Origin: CAVZMI01 sp050011775 | GTDB lineage: Bacteria > Bacteroidota > Ignavibacteria > UBA10030 > CAVZMI01 | Assembly: GCA_050011775.1 (NCBI GenBank) | Contig: JBEKIL010000004.1 | Coordinates: 62,001-126,000 of the forward strand | Reading direction: 5' to 3' | DNA length: 64,000 nt | Part shown: positions 1-9,571 of the stretch, piece by piece | How positions within the stretch are numbered: position 1 is the stretch's first letter | Layout of the letters: each line of letters opens with the position of its first letter | Translations under genes and position numbers: made by a program | Notes under the pieces: model-generated | The model's database searches: none | What the model was told of the DNA's origin: nothing | The model's input: only the letters and a program-made list of their open reading frames with translations

Positions 1-1484
1 GAATAAAACAATGAACCTCGATATGTCCCGGCATACAATTCACTTCCCATACCGCCGAATGCCGTGAAGTGTACATCTGTCGAGTTTGAAATACGTTCCA
101 GATCAGGTCCATGAGGTGTACTCGTGTCATGAGGCGCCCCCGGAACATAATCTGTCCACGTTACGCCATCATCCCATGAGAGCTTGATACCGTTTGGCAT
201 GCATCCACATATAAGAGAATCAAGTGCAAATATTGGATATACATAATACGTTGTAAATTTAAATATTTGACTCCACGTCTTGCCGTAATCGGTCGATTTA
301 CTGATTCCCAAATTCTCTCCGTCAATTCCTCGTACCGAATAAACCATATTCGAATTGACTGCCATACCGTCCATTTCATCCGATGATGACCAGCCAATTT
401 CACTTAGGGCATTCCAGCTTCTGCCGGTATCAGTTGATACACTCATATCAAAATCCCAATGACATCCGGCAAAAAGTGCAGAATCGGAATCAAGGAGATA
501 ATGAACGCTGATATCTGACAATCCTACGCTGATTGGGATCCACGACTGTTTGATCGTATCAAGAACAAATAGACCATTACCATTTGTAGAAAGAATCAAA
601 TTATTATCAGTATAATTCAGATTCAAGTAATTATCATATATGTCATCTCTGGTATGATATTTGAAATCATACGTCACCGTCTTCCATGAAGTGCCATTGT
701 TTTTAGAGAACAACAAACCGACAGAGGTATCTGCTACGACACAGATATTCGAATCTTGAATACCGATATTCTTGCATATATCAACACCTGGACAATTAAA
801 CACTTTTTCCCAGGTAAAGGCATCACTCGATCTATAAATTCCATCTCCGGCTGACGCTAGAAAGAAGAAATCTTCATTGGCATTAGCACCGACAAATCCC
901 CATGCACCCGGAATATTTACTGACGTATCAATCCAGGTATTTCCAAAATCTCTTGAAATACGCATTTTCCCCTCCGGCGTACCCAACAAGATGGTAGTAT
1001 CCCTAAGTGCCGTATAATAAATATATCCCCCTTTTATAGTTTTGTGTATCCAAGTGTCTCCATGGTCTCTTGACAGGTACAACAATGTATACCAGTCATT
1101 TCCTATGATTGTCACATCGGTTACCAATATCCCATTTTTGTCAACACAGAAAACATGCCCCATTATAGAATCGATTTTCTGCCAATTTAACCCATCCTGG
1201 GTCCGAATAATTCCATCAACATATGAAATATAGAAATATTGACTATCCGATCCACAAGAAGGGGTCATCCCATTCGTCCAATATATTTCTTGCCAATTAA
1301 ACGCAGGACTTGAAGAAGTATATATTTCTCCGCTTCCCAGACATGCATAATATTTGCCTTTAAAAGCATCGAGTCCATATATTCCCCTCAATACTGGACC
1401 ACTGGTTGCTTGCCATTGTGATGATAGCTGACCTGAAACCAACATATTAAAGCAGAGCAAAAAAAATATTCTAAAATTATTCAT
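1..1484 (-). CDS. exported repeat protein, sialidase/Asp-box-like (3' end outside window)
   Basis: The minus-strand frame from the ATG at 1484 stays open for 494 codons to the window edge, so only the N-terminal part is present. It begins with a signal peptide (MNNFRIFFLLCFNMLVSGQ) followed by repeated blocks of the type TSSSPAFNWQEIYW, SRDHGDTWIHKT, SRDFGNTWIDTS, SKNNGTSWKTVT, STDTGRSWNAL and STDYGKTWSQIF. These S-x-D-x-G-x-T-W blocks are Asp-box/BNR-type repeats that form beta-propellers in secreted proteins of this bacterial group. The protein is probably exported to the cell surface and may carry the same C-terminal sorting domain as the proteins at 29.8 and 53.5 kb, but that end cannot be seen. 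Substrate or partner is unknown. The reading frame was checked codon by codon from the sequence. Confidence 0.8.
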   Translation of the reverse strand, partial: MNNFRIFFLLCFNMLVSGQLSSQWQATSGPVLRGIYGLDAFKGKYYACLGSGEIYTSSSPAFNWQEIYWTNGMTPSCGSDSQYFYISYVDGIIRTQDGLNWQKIDSIMGHVFCVDKNGILVTDVTIIGNDWYTLLYLSRDHGDTWIHKTIKGGYIYYTALRDTTILLGTPEGKMRISRDFGNTWIDTSVNIPGAWGFVGANANEDFFFLASAGDGIYRSSDAFTWEKVFNCPGVDICKNIGIQDSNICVVADTSVGLLFSKNNGTSWKTVTYDFKYHTRDDIYDNYLNLNYTDNNLILSTNGNGLFVLDTIKQSWIPISVGLSDISVHYLLDSDSALFAGCHWDFDMSVSTDTGRSWNALSEIGWSSSDEMDGMAVNSNMVYSVRGIDGENLGISKSTDYGKTWSQIFKFTTYYVYPIFALDSLICGCMPNGIKLSWDDGVTWTDYVPGAPHDTSTPHGPDLERISNSTDVHFTAFGGMGSELYAGTYRGSLFY

Positions 1485-1840
1485 TTATTTCCTATTTTAA
1501 AATACATGGCCCTGGAATTAATATTCCATGGCCTTTATTTTCGTATTATCACTTCAATAGTGTTATTTTCTTCAGTACAATTAGAAACAATTTATTTTTC
1601 ATTTCGAAATTCCCGAGAGTACTGTGAGGGTTCCGGGTATAAGTATTTTAATATTTTTATTAAGAAGATATCAGAAAACTATCGTTTTATAATACGAATA
1701 TATACAAAATATGGTGAAAATCAATCATCAAAATAGCTGCTGTGCAATGCACATGGAAAAGATTAAGAATGACTATTTGAGGAATTTATCGTGACGGGGG
1801 TATAACGATAGAAAATAATGTGGGAAGGAAAGACTATGTA
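1485..1840. other. intergenic region, no supported feature
   Basis: AT-rich spacer between the start of the exported repeat protein (minus) and the stop of the histidine kinase (minus). A short open frame at 1506-1736 on the plus strand has low-complexity composition and no recognisable domain or ribosome binding site. I see no convincing terminator or promoter. Confidence 0.4.
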
Positions 1841-3652
1841 TCAGTTTCCCGCCTTCTTCAACGTGAAGCAAAAAACACTACCCTTGGCCGGTTTGCTATC
1901 GACCCAGATGCGGCCGCCGTGGGCACGGACAATTTCATGGCAAATCCAGAGCCCCAGTCCTGAACCTTTAATATCGCTGGTCTCGGCCGTTTCGATCCGC
2001 GAGAATTTCTTAAAGAGCCTATCGATATTCTCGGGCGCAATTCCAATGCCTTCGTCGCCAATCGAGAAGAGCACATGCTCGTCCGATTGGTCTTCAACGC
2101 GAACTGTCACCTTTCCTCCCCTTGGCGAGTATTTCACCGCATTGGAGATAAGATTTTGCACCACCTGCCGCAGCTTGTTTTGATCGCCTTTGACATACGG
2201 TACATTTGGATCGATGGCGATTTCGATGTTATGTCGCGGTGAAAACCGCACGAGCGATATTGCATCTTTTATCAGCCGCTCGACATTCACAATCTTGAAA
2301 TAATAGCTGAGCTGTCCCGATTCGATCTTCGTTATCGAGAGCGTATCCTCGGCGAGTTGACTGAGCTTCTGGGTCTGATCTATGATTATGGAGAGATATT
2401 CTTTCAGGTTTTCATTTGTCGTAAACGGCTCGCGTTTGATGAGTGAACGCGCCGCGAGCATGATGCTCGACAGTGGTGTCCGGAAATCGTGGGAAACGAT
2501 GCCGACAAATTCCGATTTTAACTTATCCATCTCCGTCAGCCGCGTGTTGACCTTGCGAACCTCTTCGAACAGGCGTGCATTGCGAATGACGCTGGCGATC
2601 TGGTCGCAGAGGTTCTGGAGAACGATTGCATCGGTTTCATCGAATGCATGAAGCTTTACATCCTCGACATTAAGGACGCCGACGACAGCATCGTTCATTT
2701 TTATCGGCAGAGCCAGCTCGGAATTTGTGTTGTGATATCCAAAGGCAAGATAGCGGGGTTCCTGCGATGTATCGTTCGCAAGAATACGTTCCCCATGCTG
2801 AGCGACCCAGCCGATGATGCCCTGCGTTGTTTTTTGACGAAACCCATGCGGGAGAAAATCGATGAAGTTGCCGGCATGTGCAATGAGTTCAAGTTCATTG
2901 GCATCGCTGTTCAGGAGAAAGATGGAAACGTCGAAATAACTGAAGCTTTTTTGTATGATCGTAGCAGCCGAAGTGAGCATTTCGTCCAGTTCGAGCGTGG
3001 CAGTGAGTGACGCTGCGACTTTATTGACCAGCTCGATCTGTGATATCCGTTTCTTCGCACGATCGATCTTCATAAGGTTTTCAAGAGACACCGCGGCCTG
3101 AAGACTCAGAAGCTGTGCGATCCACAGATCGGGTTCGAGGTATGCATTCTGACGGGCCGATCCAAAGCAGATAGAACCAATGGTCTCTCTGCCGGTTTTC
3201 ATAGGTACAATAAGAAGACTCTTAATTCCAGCGGCGACAAGCTTTCCTTCAAGTGAAGGTGTGAAAGCAGGACTTGATTCGATATCGACAATGATCGGAG
3301 TTTGATTGGCTATAACCCACCCGGGCATTCCGATTTCAAGCGAAAACACCTTGTGATTCAGCTCTAGCGAATCGGCAATCGCTGAAAGCGTGTTGACCGT
3401 ATAATGTGTTCTGTTTGTATTAACCAGGCAGAGAAAACAGCATTCGTGGTCGATAAGCCACTTGGCATCTTCGCGTAAAACGCGCAGCATACTTTCTTTA
3501 GAATCGGCAGAATCGATCTCGAGGGCGATTTCACTGAGAGTCCCGACTCTCGCCGAGAAACCCTGAGCTTCGATAATCCTGGCACGCATTTCCTCCGGCG
3601 ATAGCTCGAGGTGGTCAGGAAGCTGCCATTCTAAACCCATAAATTTTCCCAA
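1841..3652 (-). CDS. GAF-domain sensor histidine kinase
   Basis: 603-residue kinase with no transmembrane segment and so probably cytoplasmic. Two GAF sensor domains occupy about residues 45-190 and 215-360. A HisKA dimerisation domain follows, with the phospho-acceptor His388 in the H box (FVGIVSHDFRTP), and then a HATPase domain with N box (QVVQNLISNAVKYSP, around 497-510), G1 (DEGIGIAP, 533-540), F box (LFKKFSR) and G2 (GSGLGLW, 563-569). All catalytic boxes are intact, so it should autophosphorylate. No response regulator lies next to it, making it an orphan whose partner and signal are unknown. GAF domains often bind small ligands or haem, but no diagnostic ligand residues can be called. 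Confidence 0.93.
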   Translation of the reverse strand: MGKFMGLEWQLPDHLELSPEEMRARIIEAQGFSARVGTLSEIALEIDSADSKESMLRVLREDAKWLIDHECCFLCLVNTNRTHYTVNTLSAIADSLELNHKVFSLEIGMPGWVIANQTPIIVDIESSPAFTPSLEGKLVAAGIKSLLIVPMKTGRETIGSICFGSARQNAYLEPDLWIAQLLSLQAAVSLENLMKIDRAKKRISQIELVNKVAASLTATLELDEMLTSAATIIQKSFSYFDVSIFLLNSDANELELIAHAGNFIDFLPHGFRQKTTQGIIGWVAQHGERILANDTSQEPRYLAFGYHNTNSELALPIKMNDAVVGVLNVEDVKLHAFDETDAIVLQNLCDQIASVIRNARLFEEVRKVNTRLTEMDKLKSEFVGIVSHDFRTPLSSIMLAARSLIKREPFTTNENLKEYLSIIIDQTQKLSQLAEDTLSITKIESGQLSYYFKIVNVERLIKDAISLVRFSPRHNIEIAIDPNVPYVKGDQNKLRQVVQNLISNAVKYSPRGGKVTVRVEDQSDEHVLFSIGDEGIGIAPENIDRLFKKFSRIETAETSDIKGSGLGLWICHEIVRAHGGRIWVDSKPAKGSVFCFTLKKAGN

Positions 3653-3857
3653 GGTTCCTCGCTTGAATATTGGTGAGCACTACCGGTGCACTCCCGTATA
3701 TGCAACTTAGGGACGCCCCGTGACAGAGAGAAATTCTTTTATTTTACAACAAACTACGTAAAATATCTTATCTAAGCAATCACTAACATTTACATAATAT
3801 AGACCGTAAGGTACTGTAACAGCAGACAATGATCAAAAATCTTATAGCCGTTACAAT

Positions 3858-4886
3858 TTATTTTTGCTGCACTACTTCTCCTATAACAACCGGGTGCTCG
3901 TGACAACGACGAAACAACCGGAGCACTTCATCAACAATGGCCTTTCGTACAATTACCACCAATCCAATTCCAAGGTTGAATGTCTTCCGCATATCATCTT
4001 CCGGTACTTCACCCTGCCGTTGTATCAGAGTAAATATCGGGGGTCTCTTCCAGGCATCCCAATCGATCGAAAGCGTTAACGCTCGTGGTATCACCCGTGA
4101 GGTGTTGCCGATAATTCCGCCACCAGTGATATGAGATAATGCCTGTACCGGATATCGCTCGAACACTTTTCTGACCGGACGCAGGTACGACCGATGGACC
4201 GCAAGTAATACCTCACCGACCGTTGCACCGAGTTCATCGACATATGAATCGACATCATATTTTTCAAAGAGCACGCTCCGGGCAAGAGAATATCCGTTTG
4301 TATGTAAACCGTTCGAAGGGAGTCCTATGAGCACATCTCCCTTCTTCACATGTTCTCCTTTTATAATGTGCTTTTTCTCGACAACGCCGACAATCATTCC
4401 AGCGATATCATATTCATCCGTAGAATAGAAGCCGGGCATCTCGGCTGTTTCGCCGCCGATAAGAGAACAGCCATTTTCCCGGCAGGCCCGGATAAATCCG
4501 CTCAATACTTTCTCTGTGATTTCCGGTTTTAACTTTCCCGTCGCGAAGTAATCCATGAAATACAGAGGCGTCGCTCCACAGACGAGAATATCATTCACAC
4601 AATGATTTACCAGATCCTGACCGACCGTGTCGTGTCTGTCGGCCATAAATGCTACTTTTAGTTTTGTACCAACTCCGTCGACACTGGAGACAAGAACCGG
4701 ATGCGTATAGCCTTTAAACTTTGCGTCGAAAAAAGCTCCAAACAAACCTATATCGGTCAACACATTTCTTGTGAACGTTGACCGGACGCTTCTTTTTATT
4801 CTCTTAACGACTTCCTCCCCCGCTGCAATATCTACTCCCGCCTCTTTATATGTTGTTCTCAAATGATTTCCCTTGCACCGTTTCAT
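3858..4886 (-). CDS. purM: phosphoribosylformylglycinamidine cyclo-ligase (AIR synthetase)
   Basis: 342 residues, normal for PurM. It catalyses the ATP-dependent ring closure of formylglycinamidine ribonucleotide to aminoimidazole ribonucleotide, step five of purine synthesis, in the cytoplasm. Family motifs include TTYKEAGVDI near the N terminus, SVDGVGTKLKVA, GGETAEMPGFY, GLPSNGLHTNGYSLAR and HITGGGIIGN. The open frame starts at the ATG at 4886, but a TTG at 4862 has a better Shine-Dalgarno site (AAGGGA six bases upstream) and would give a protein starting MRTTYKEAGVDI, closer to family N termini. A plausible promoter on the minus strand (TTGCAT, 17 bp, TTAATT) lies upstream near 4930-4960. 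It stands alone, away from other pur genes. Confidence 0.95.
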   Translation of the reverse strand: MKRCKGNHLRTTYKEAGVDIAAGEEVVKRIKRSVRSTFTRNVLTDIGLFGAFFDAKFKGYTHPVLVSSVDGVGTKLKVAFMADRHDTVGQDLVNHCVNDILVCGATPLYFMDYFATGKLKPEITEKVLSGFIRACRENGCSLIGGETAEMPGFYSTDEYDIAGMIVGVVEKKHIIKGEHVKKGDVLIGLPSNGLHTNGYSLARSVLFEKYDVDSYVDELGATVGEVLLAVHRSYLRPVRKVFERYPVQALSHITGGGIIGNTSRVIPRALTLSIDWDAWKRPPIFTLIQRQGEVPEDDMRKTFNLGIGLVVIVRKAIVDEVLRLFRRCHEHPVVIGEVVQQK

Positions 4887-5026
4887 GAAAGAGGTAAAGT
4901 ATACATCTCCCCTTCCAAATTAAAATTATTTTTGAAGGAAATGCAATAGGTCACATCACTTTTTTAAAGTGGCGAATTATCTGTAAAAAACAACATGTGG
5001 CTATATAACGAAGTTTCAAGTACTTA

Positions 5027-5055
5027 TTGATAAAATGTCCGTATATTTCTATATT
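5027..5055 (+). promoter_or_regulatory. sigma70-type promoter for FAH-valS
   Basis: TTGATA at 5027-5032 and TATATT at 5050-5055 are separated by exactly 17 bp. Transcription would start near 5062, just before an AAGGAAAG ribosome binding site and the ATG at 5082. Both hexamers are read directly. Activity is inferred. Confidence 0.6.
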
Positions 5056-5081
5056 ATTCTTTTTTATTAAGGAAAGCTTCT

Positions 5082-5738
5082 ATGCATTACGTCCGCCAGC
5101 GCGGTTCCAAGGAACCTATACCAGTGGGAAAAATCCTTTGTCTGGGGCAAAATTATGCTGCCCACGCCAGGGAGATGAATTCCAATATCCCGATAAAACC
5201 CGTCGTTTTCTTGAAACCTTCAAGTGCAATTATCAGCGAGGGAGAGAGCGTTGTGATTCCTCCGATTTCACACGAGGTACATTATGAGGTGGAGCTGGTC
5301 GTTCTCATCGGAAAAAATGGAAAAAATATTACACGTGAAATAGCATATGACTATATTGAAGGGTACGGGGTCGGACTAGATATGACGCTGAGAGATATCC
5401 AAAGGGAAGCGAGAAGCGCAGGAGAGCCCTGGGCTGTGGCTAAAGGATTCGATACCTCGGCTCCGCTTTCAGAATTTGTCCCACGAATGTCGATCCCCGA
5501 TCCGCATTCATTGACCATACGACTTACCGTCAACGGAAAGGAACGGCAGCGAGCGAATACGCGCGATATGATTTTCTCCATTGATGAGGTCGTCTCATAT
5601 CTCTCTTCAATTTTTACACTCGAACGTGGTGATCTCATATACACCGGCACACCGGAGGGTGTTGGCACCATCACACACGGTGACGTCATTCATGCAGATA
5701 TTGAATCGATAGGTTCATTAACAGTCAACGTTCAATAG
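5082..5738 (+). CDS. fumarylacetoacetate hydrolase (FAH) family protein
   Basis: 218 residues, the usual length for single-domain FAH-family hydrolases and isomerases (YcgM/FAHD1-like). The protein shows KILCLGQNYAAHAREM at the N terminus, the metal-binding EVHYEVELVVLIG block with the E-x-E pair, GLDMTLRD supplying the acidic third ligand, KGFDTSAP, and the C-terminal IYTGTPEGVG signature. Members hydrolyse or decarboxylate acylpyruvate or oxaloacetate-like compounds with a Mg or Mn ion, in the cytoplasm. The exact substrate cannot be told from sequence. The start is fixed by AAGGAAAG upstream of 5082. valS follows after 26 bp on the same strand and is probably co-transcribed, without an obvious functional link. 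Confidence 0.9.
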   Translation: MHYVRQRGSKEPIPVGKILCLGQNYAAHAREMNSNIPIKPVVFLKPSSAIISEGESVVIPPISHEVHYEVELVVLIGKNGKNITREIAYDYIEGYGVGLDMTLRDIQREARSAGEPWAVAKGFDTSAPLSEFVPRMSIPDPHSLTIRLTVNGKERQRANTRDMIFSIDEVVSYLSSIFTLERGDLIYTGTPEGVGTITHGDVIHADIESIGSLTVNVQ

Positions 5739-5764
5739 GACTCACAATATTTTTTCACGACATT

Positions 5765-8506
5765 ATGTCAGCACAACTCAACGAGAACGAAGAATTATCG
5801 ACGAACGCCATCGCAAAAGCATATTCGCCCCGCAATGTAGAAGATAAATGGTACACATACTGGGAAGAGTATGATCTCTTTCATGCCCGTGTGAATCCGC
5901 AAAAGAAACCTTACACCGTCGTCATTCCTCCTCCAAATATTACCGGCAGCCTTACTATGGGACATGTCCTGAATAATACAATTCAGGATATTATTATTCG
6001 ATGGAAACGCATGCAGGGATTCGAAGCTTGCTGGATTCCTGGAACCGATCATGCCGGTATTGCAACGCAGCATGTCGTCGAGAAGCAACTAGTTAAAGAA
6101 GGTCAGAATCGACGCGATATTGGCAGAGAAAAATTTCTCAAACGGGTCTGGGAGTGGAAAGAACAGTACGGCGGGACCATCATCAAGCAGCTCAGAAAAC
6201 TCGGCACTTCGTGCGATTGGAACCGTGAACGCTTTACGATGGATGATGGGCTCTCGAATGCTGTTGTCGAAGTATTCATCCGACTGTACGAAAAAGATCT
6301 GATCTATCGCGGCAAGTATATCGTCAATTGGTGTCCGAAAGATCGCACGGCACTTAGTGATGATGAAGTAAACTATTCCGAATCACAAGGACATCTCTGG
6401 TACATCCGATATCCGTTCTGGGACGAAACAACCGGTTCACCGTCGACACGGCAGTTTATTACTGTTGCGACAACACGTCCCGAAACAATGCTCGGTGATA
6501 CTGCAATTGCAGTCAACCCGTCCGACGAACGGTACAGCCAATATATCGGGAAGAAGGTTCTCATACCGATGACTGACCGGTGCATACCTGTCATAGCCGA
6601 CGATTTTGTCGATCAGAAATTTGGAACAGGAATGGTTAAAGTAACTCCGGCCCATGATCCGAACGATTACACGATAGGTATCCGGCACAACCTCCCGATG
6701 ATTCTGATCATGGATACAGCAGGACGAATGAACGATCAGGTTCCTCAACGATATCAAAAACTCGATCGATATGAATGTAGAAAAAAACTCCTCATGGATC
6801 TTGATGAGGCAGGACTCATTCTCAAAACCGAGGATTATGTCCACAGTATCGGCCATTGCTATCGATGCGATACGGTGATCGAACCATATCTTTCCGATCA
6901 GTGGTTCGTGAAAATGAAACCTCTTGCCGAAAAGGCGTTAAAAGTTGTACAGGATGGGACGATTCGTTTTTACCCTGATCGGTGGCTTAAGGTATTCGAA
7001 TACTGGATGACCAATATCCGCGATTGGTGCATCTCACGCCAACTCTGGTGGGGACATCGTATTCCGGTGTACTATTGCATAGGCGAAGGGTGTCAGCATA
7101 TGATCGTTGCCCGCACGATGCCCACAACCCCCTGTCCGAAATGCGGAACCGTATCCTATCAACAGGACGACGATGTTCTCGACACGTGGTTCTCTTCGTG
7201 GCTCTGGCCCTTTTCGATCCTGAACTGGCCGCAGAAGAGTGAAGACCTGGACTATTTTTATCCGACGTCGACTCTGGTCACAGCACCGGATATTATTTTC
7301 TTCTGGGTTGCACGGATGATTATGGCAGGACTCGAATTCATGGATGATATCCCCTTCCGCGATGTTTATTTCACGAGCATCATCCGTGACGTGAAAGGGA
7401 GAAAAATGTCAAAATCCCTCGGCAACTCACCCGATCCTCTGGACGTCATACAGGAGTACGGTGCCGATGCATTACGGTTTACCATCATCTATCTTGCACC
7501 GCTGGGACAGGATGTACTTTACTCGAACGAAAAGTGCGAGATCGGCCGGAATTTTGCCAATAAAATCTGGAACGCCGGGCGCTTCCTCCTGATGAATGTC
7601 GAACAGCTCGGTCGCGAAGAAATTCCGGAAAATGATCCGTCATCGATCACACGTGAACTCGACCTTGCCGATCGATGGATCCTGAGCCGGTATCATCAGA
7701 CCGTTCGTACCATGACACTCGCTCTCGACGGATTCAGTCTCAACGAGAGCGCAAAGAATATATATGATTTTCTATGGCATGATTTCTGCGATTGGTATGT
7801 GGAACTAATTAAGACGCGCCTGTATGAAAGCAGGGATCCGGTAGTAAAAAAAGTGGTGCTTTCGCGTGCATTATGGATTTATGGACAAACACTCAAGCTT
7901 CTCCATCCGCTTATGCCGTTCCTGACCGAAGAGCTCTGGCACGCTCTTCATCAGCGGATAAAAGGCGACAGTATCATGAGGCAGACCTGGCCGGAGCATG
8001 ACGACAGTTGGATCGATGAGCGATCATCAAGAGAAATGACATTCATTCAGGATGTGATCGGTGCTCTGCGGAATATCCGCGGCGAGATGAATATTCCACC
8101 TGCCCGCACGATTGATGTCGTGATAAAATGCAGTGAAACCGAGAAGATTGATATCCTGAAAAACAACGAGGATTATTTCCGCCGGCTCGCAAAGGTTACT
8201 TCGCTGATGGTAGGACCGGATGTACTCAAGCCTTCGTACGCAGCAACAGCTGTGGTTGCAGGTTGTGAAATCTTTCTGCCGTTGAAAGGGATTATTGATA
8301 TCAACGTCGAAATGAATCGCCTCGAAAAAGAAATTGCCCGGGTGAAAAATCTGCTTCGTATGACCGACGAGAAACTGCAAAATAAGAGTTTTGTCGACCG
8401 TGCACCGGCCGAAATCATAGCAAAAGAGAATGAGAAAAAGCATAATTTTCGGCAAACGCTTGAAAAATTAAATGCAAATCTTACAGAGCTGCTCGGCAGC
8501 CGGTAA
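5765..8506 (+). CDS. valS: valyl-tRNA synthetase
   Basis: 913 residues, typical for class Ia ValRS. It charges tRNA-Val and edits mischarged threonine. The Rossmann catalytic domain has PPPNITGSLTMGH near residue 60 and the KMSKS loop (GRKMSKSLGN) near residue 545. The editing domain contains TTRPETMLGDTA around residue 240. The anticodon-binding domain follows, ending in a coiled coil rich in Lys and Glu (about residues 845-905), as in bacterial ValRS. One oddity is that the first His of the HIGH-type signature is Thr (TMGH). The second His, which contributes most to catalysis, is retained, so the enzyme is probably active. It is co-directional with the upstream FAH gene and the downstream SPOR lipoproteins. 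Confidence 0.97.
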   Translation: MSAQLNENEELSTNAIAKAYSPRNVEDKWYTYWEEYDLFHARVNPQKKPYTVVIPPPNITGSLTMGHVLNNTIQDIIIRWKRMQGFEACWIPGTDHAGIATQHVVEKQLVKEGQNRRDIGREKFLKRVWEWKEQYGGTIIKQLRKLGTSCDWNRERFTMDDGLSNAVVEVFIRLYEKDLIYRGKYIVNWCPKDRTALSDDEVNYSESQGHLWYIRYPFWDETTGSPSTRQFITVATTRPETMLGDTAIAVNPSDERYSQYIGKKVLIPMTDRCIPVIADDFVDQKFGTGMVKVTPAHDPNDYTIGIRHNLPMILIMDTAGRMNDQVPQRYQKLDRYECRKKLLMDLDEAGLILKTEDYVHSIGHCYRCDTVIEPYLSDQWFVKMKPLAEKALKVVQDGTIRFYPDRWLKVFEYWMTNIRDWCISRQLWWGHRIPVYYCIGEGCQHMIVARTMPTTPCPKCGTVSYQQDDDVLDTWFSSWLWPFSILNWPQKSEDLDYFYPTSTLVTAPDIIFFWVARMIMAGLEFMDDIPFRDVYFTSIIRDVKGRKMSKSLGNSPDPLDVIQEYGADALRFTIIYLAPLGQDVLYSNEKCEIGRNFANKIWNAGRFLLMNVEQLGREEIPENDPSSITRELDLADRWILSRYHQTVRTMTLALDGFSLNESAKNIYDFLWHDFCDWYVELIKTRLYESRDPVVKKVVLSRALWIYGQTLKLLHPLMPFLTEELWHALHQRIKGDSIMRQTWPEHDDSWIDERSSREMTFIQDVIGALRNIRGEMNIPPARTIDVVIKCSETEKIDILKNNEDYFRRLAKVTSLMVGPDVLKPSYAATAVVAGCEIFLPLKGIIDINVEMNRLEKEIARVKNLLRMTDEKLQNKSFVDRAPAEIIAKENEKKHNFRQTLEKLNANLTELLGSR

Positions 8507-8540
8507 GAAAATCGATCACACGAATGTAAAGGAACCAGCG

Positions 8541-9029
8541 ATGAAAAATGCCGTTCTATTGTACGCCCTGACCGCAATCCTCGGGATTTTCTGGGGATGT
8601 GGATCATCAGAAGAAACAAACGCCGACGATCTCTACATTCCGCCGGGAGCTAGACGCGAACACTTTGTAACAAAACGCGATACTATTGTTGCGAAAATTG
8701 TTCCTCCTGCAAAGGTCGATACGGCACGTAACATTTCATCTCCTTCCGCGCAGGCTGAGCAGAAGGATACGACAAGTTCTGCCGTTTTCACAATTCAGGT
8801 CGGAGCATTCGGAAATGAAATTAATGCCCGTCGTTGGGAAGAACAAACAAAAGAAATCCTCAAAATGCCGACGTATATTGAATACGATCTCCATATTAAT
8901 ATTTATCGGGTTACCATCGGTACTTTCATATCACGTGAACAAGCTGCGGAAATAGCCCGCGATATCCGCCAGCGATATCCGACAATGTACCGCGACGCAT
9001 GGGTAATCGAATCGTTGAGGACTAACTGA
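8541..9029 (+). CDS. SPOR-domain lipoprotein
   Basis: 162 residues from the ATG at 8541, chosen because it follows an AAAGGA site and opens directly into a signal peptide (MKNAVLLYALTAILGIFWGCG) with a lipobox ending at Cys20. A longer frame begins at 8472 inside valS but would bury the signal. The C-terminal part (about residues 85-160, beginning FTIQVGAFGNEINARRWEEQ) is a SPOR domain, which binds glycan strands lacking stem peptides at division septa. The stop codon overlaps the start of the next gene by one base (8541-9029 / 9029), so the two SPOR lipoproteins are translationally coupled and probably act together at the envelope. Confidence 0.85.
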   Translation: MKNAVLLYALTAILGIFWGCGSSEETNADDLYIPPGARREHFVTKRDTIVAKIVPPAKVDTARNISSPSAQAEQKDTTSSAVFTIQVGAFGNEINARRWEEQTKEILKMPTYIEYDLHINIYRVTIGTFISREQAAEIARDIRQRYPTMYRDAWVIESLRTN

Positions 9030-9559
9030 TGAATATCAATAAACGATTTCTGTCGTTTCTGTGCTGTGCATTTCTCGTCGGATGCGCTGCATCAAGCCCA
9101 GAGCCTCCGCAACATGCACAGCGTCCAAAAACTCAAAAAAACGCACCACTCGATGTTTTTGAACGCGATTTTAGACCGTCACTTTATGATGTCGCCATTG
9201 CCGAGGTCGAGTCGTCGTCACAACGATACACTTTCAAAGGATCGGACACGGCAGATCAAATGGCAAACCCGGCAGCGGAACTTGTGCCGGGCTTTCGTGT
9301 CCAGGTGATATTTTCAAACAGCATTGATGAAGCCACTAAAGTCAAGAGTGAGGTCGCTTCCCTTTTTCCCATTGATATGGTGTATATGCTCTATGACTCA
9401 CCCTATTACAAGGTCCGTGTAGGCGACTACCAGGAACGCAGCAATGCGGCACAAGCGCTGAAAATTCTTCTTGATAAAGGGTATATACAATCGTGGATCG
9501 TACCGGACAGGGTTCAGAAAAATCCATCGAAGCCACTCCCTCCTCCTGAAATAAAATGA
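9029..9559 (+). CDS. SPOR-domain lipoprotein
   Basis: 176 residues. The N terminus MNINKRFLSFLCCAFLVGC is a lipoprotein signal with the lipobox LVGC. A low-complexity linker rich in Pro follows, and a SPOR-like domain occupies about residues 90-165 (GFRVQVIFSNSIDEATKVKS ... YYKVRVGDYQERSNAAQALK). It is expected on the periplasmic side, bound to peptidoglycan, possibly in cell division or envelope remodelling. It directly overlaps the end of the preceding SPOR gene, which suggests a tandem duplication followed by divergence. A GC-rich hairpin with a T-rich tail covers its stop codon. Confidence 0.82.
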   Translation: MNINKRFLSFLCCAFLVGCAASSPEPPQHAQRPKTQKNAPLDVFERDFRPSLYDVAIAEVESSSQRYTFKGSDTADQMANPAAELVPGFRVQVIFSNSIDEATKVKSEVASLFPIDMVYMLYDSPYYKVRVGDYQERSNAAQALKILLDKGYIQSWIVPDRVQKNPSKPLPPPEIK

Positions 9560-9571
9560 GGAGGTTTTATT
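9539..9571 (+). terminator. hairpin terminator at the end of the valS-SPOR unit
   Basis: CCTCCTC (9539-9545) pairs with GAGGAGG (9558-9564) and is followed by TTTTATTT. The hairpin overlaps the stop codon of the SPOR gene and lies at the junction with the convergent minus-strand lipoprotein gene. Confidence 0.6.

Noticed and set aside
161..403. Short minus-strand open frame near the left edge
   Set aside because: It lies in another frame inside the partial exported repeat protein, whose frame is open over the full 1484 bases.
1506..1736. 76-codon plus-strand open frame
   Set aside because: No ribosome binding site, AT-rich low-complexity composition and no recognisable domain.
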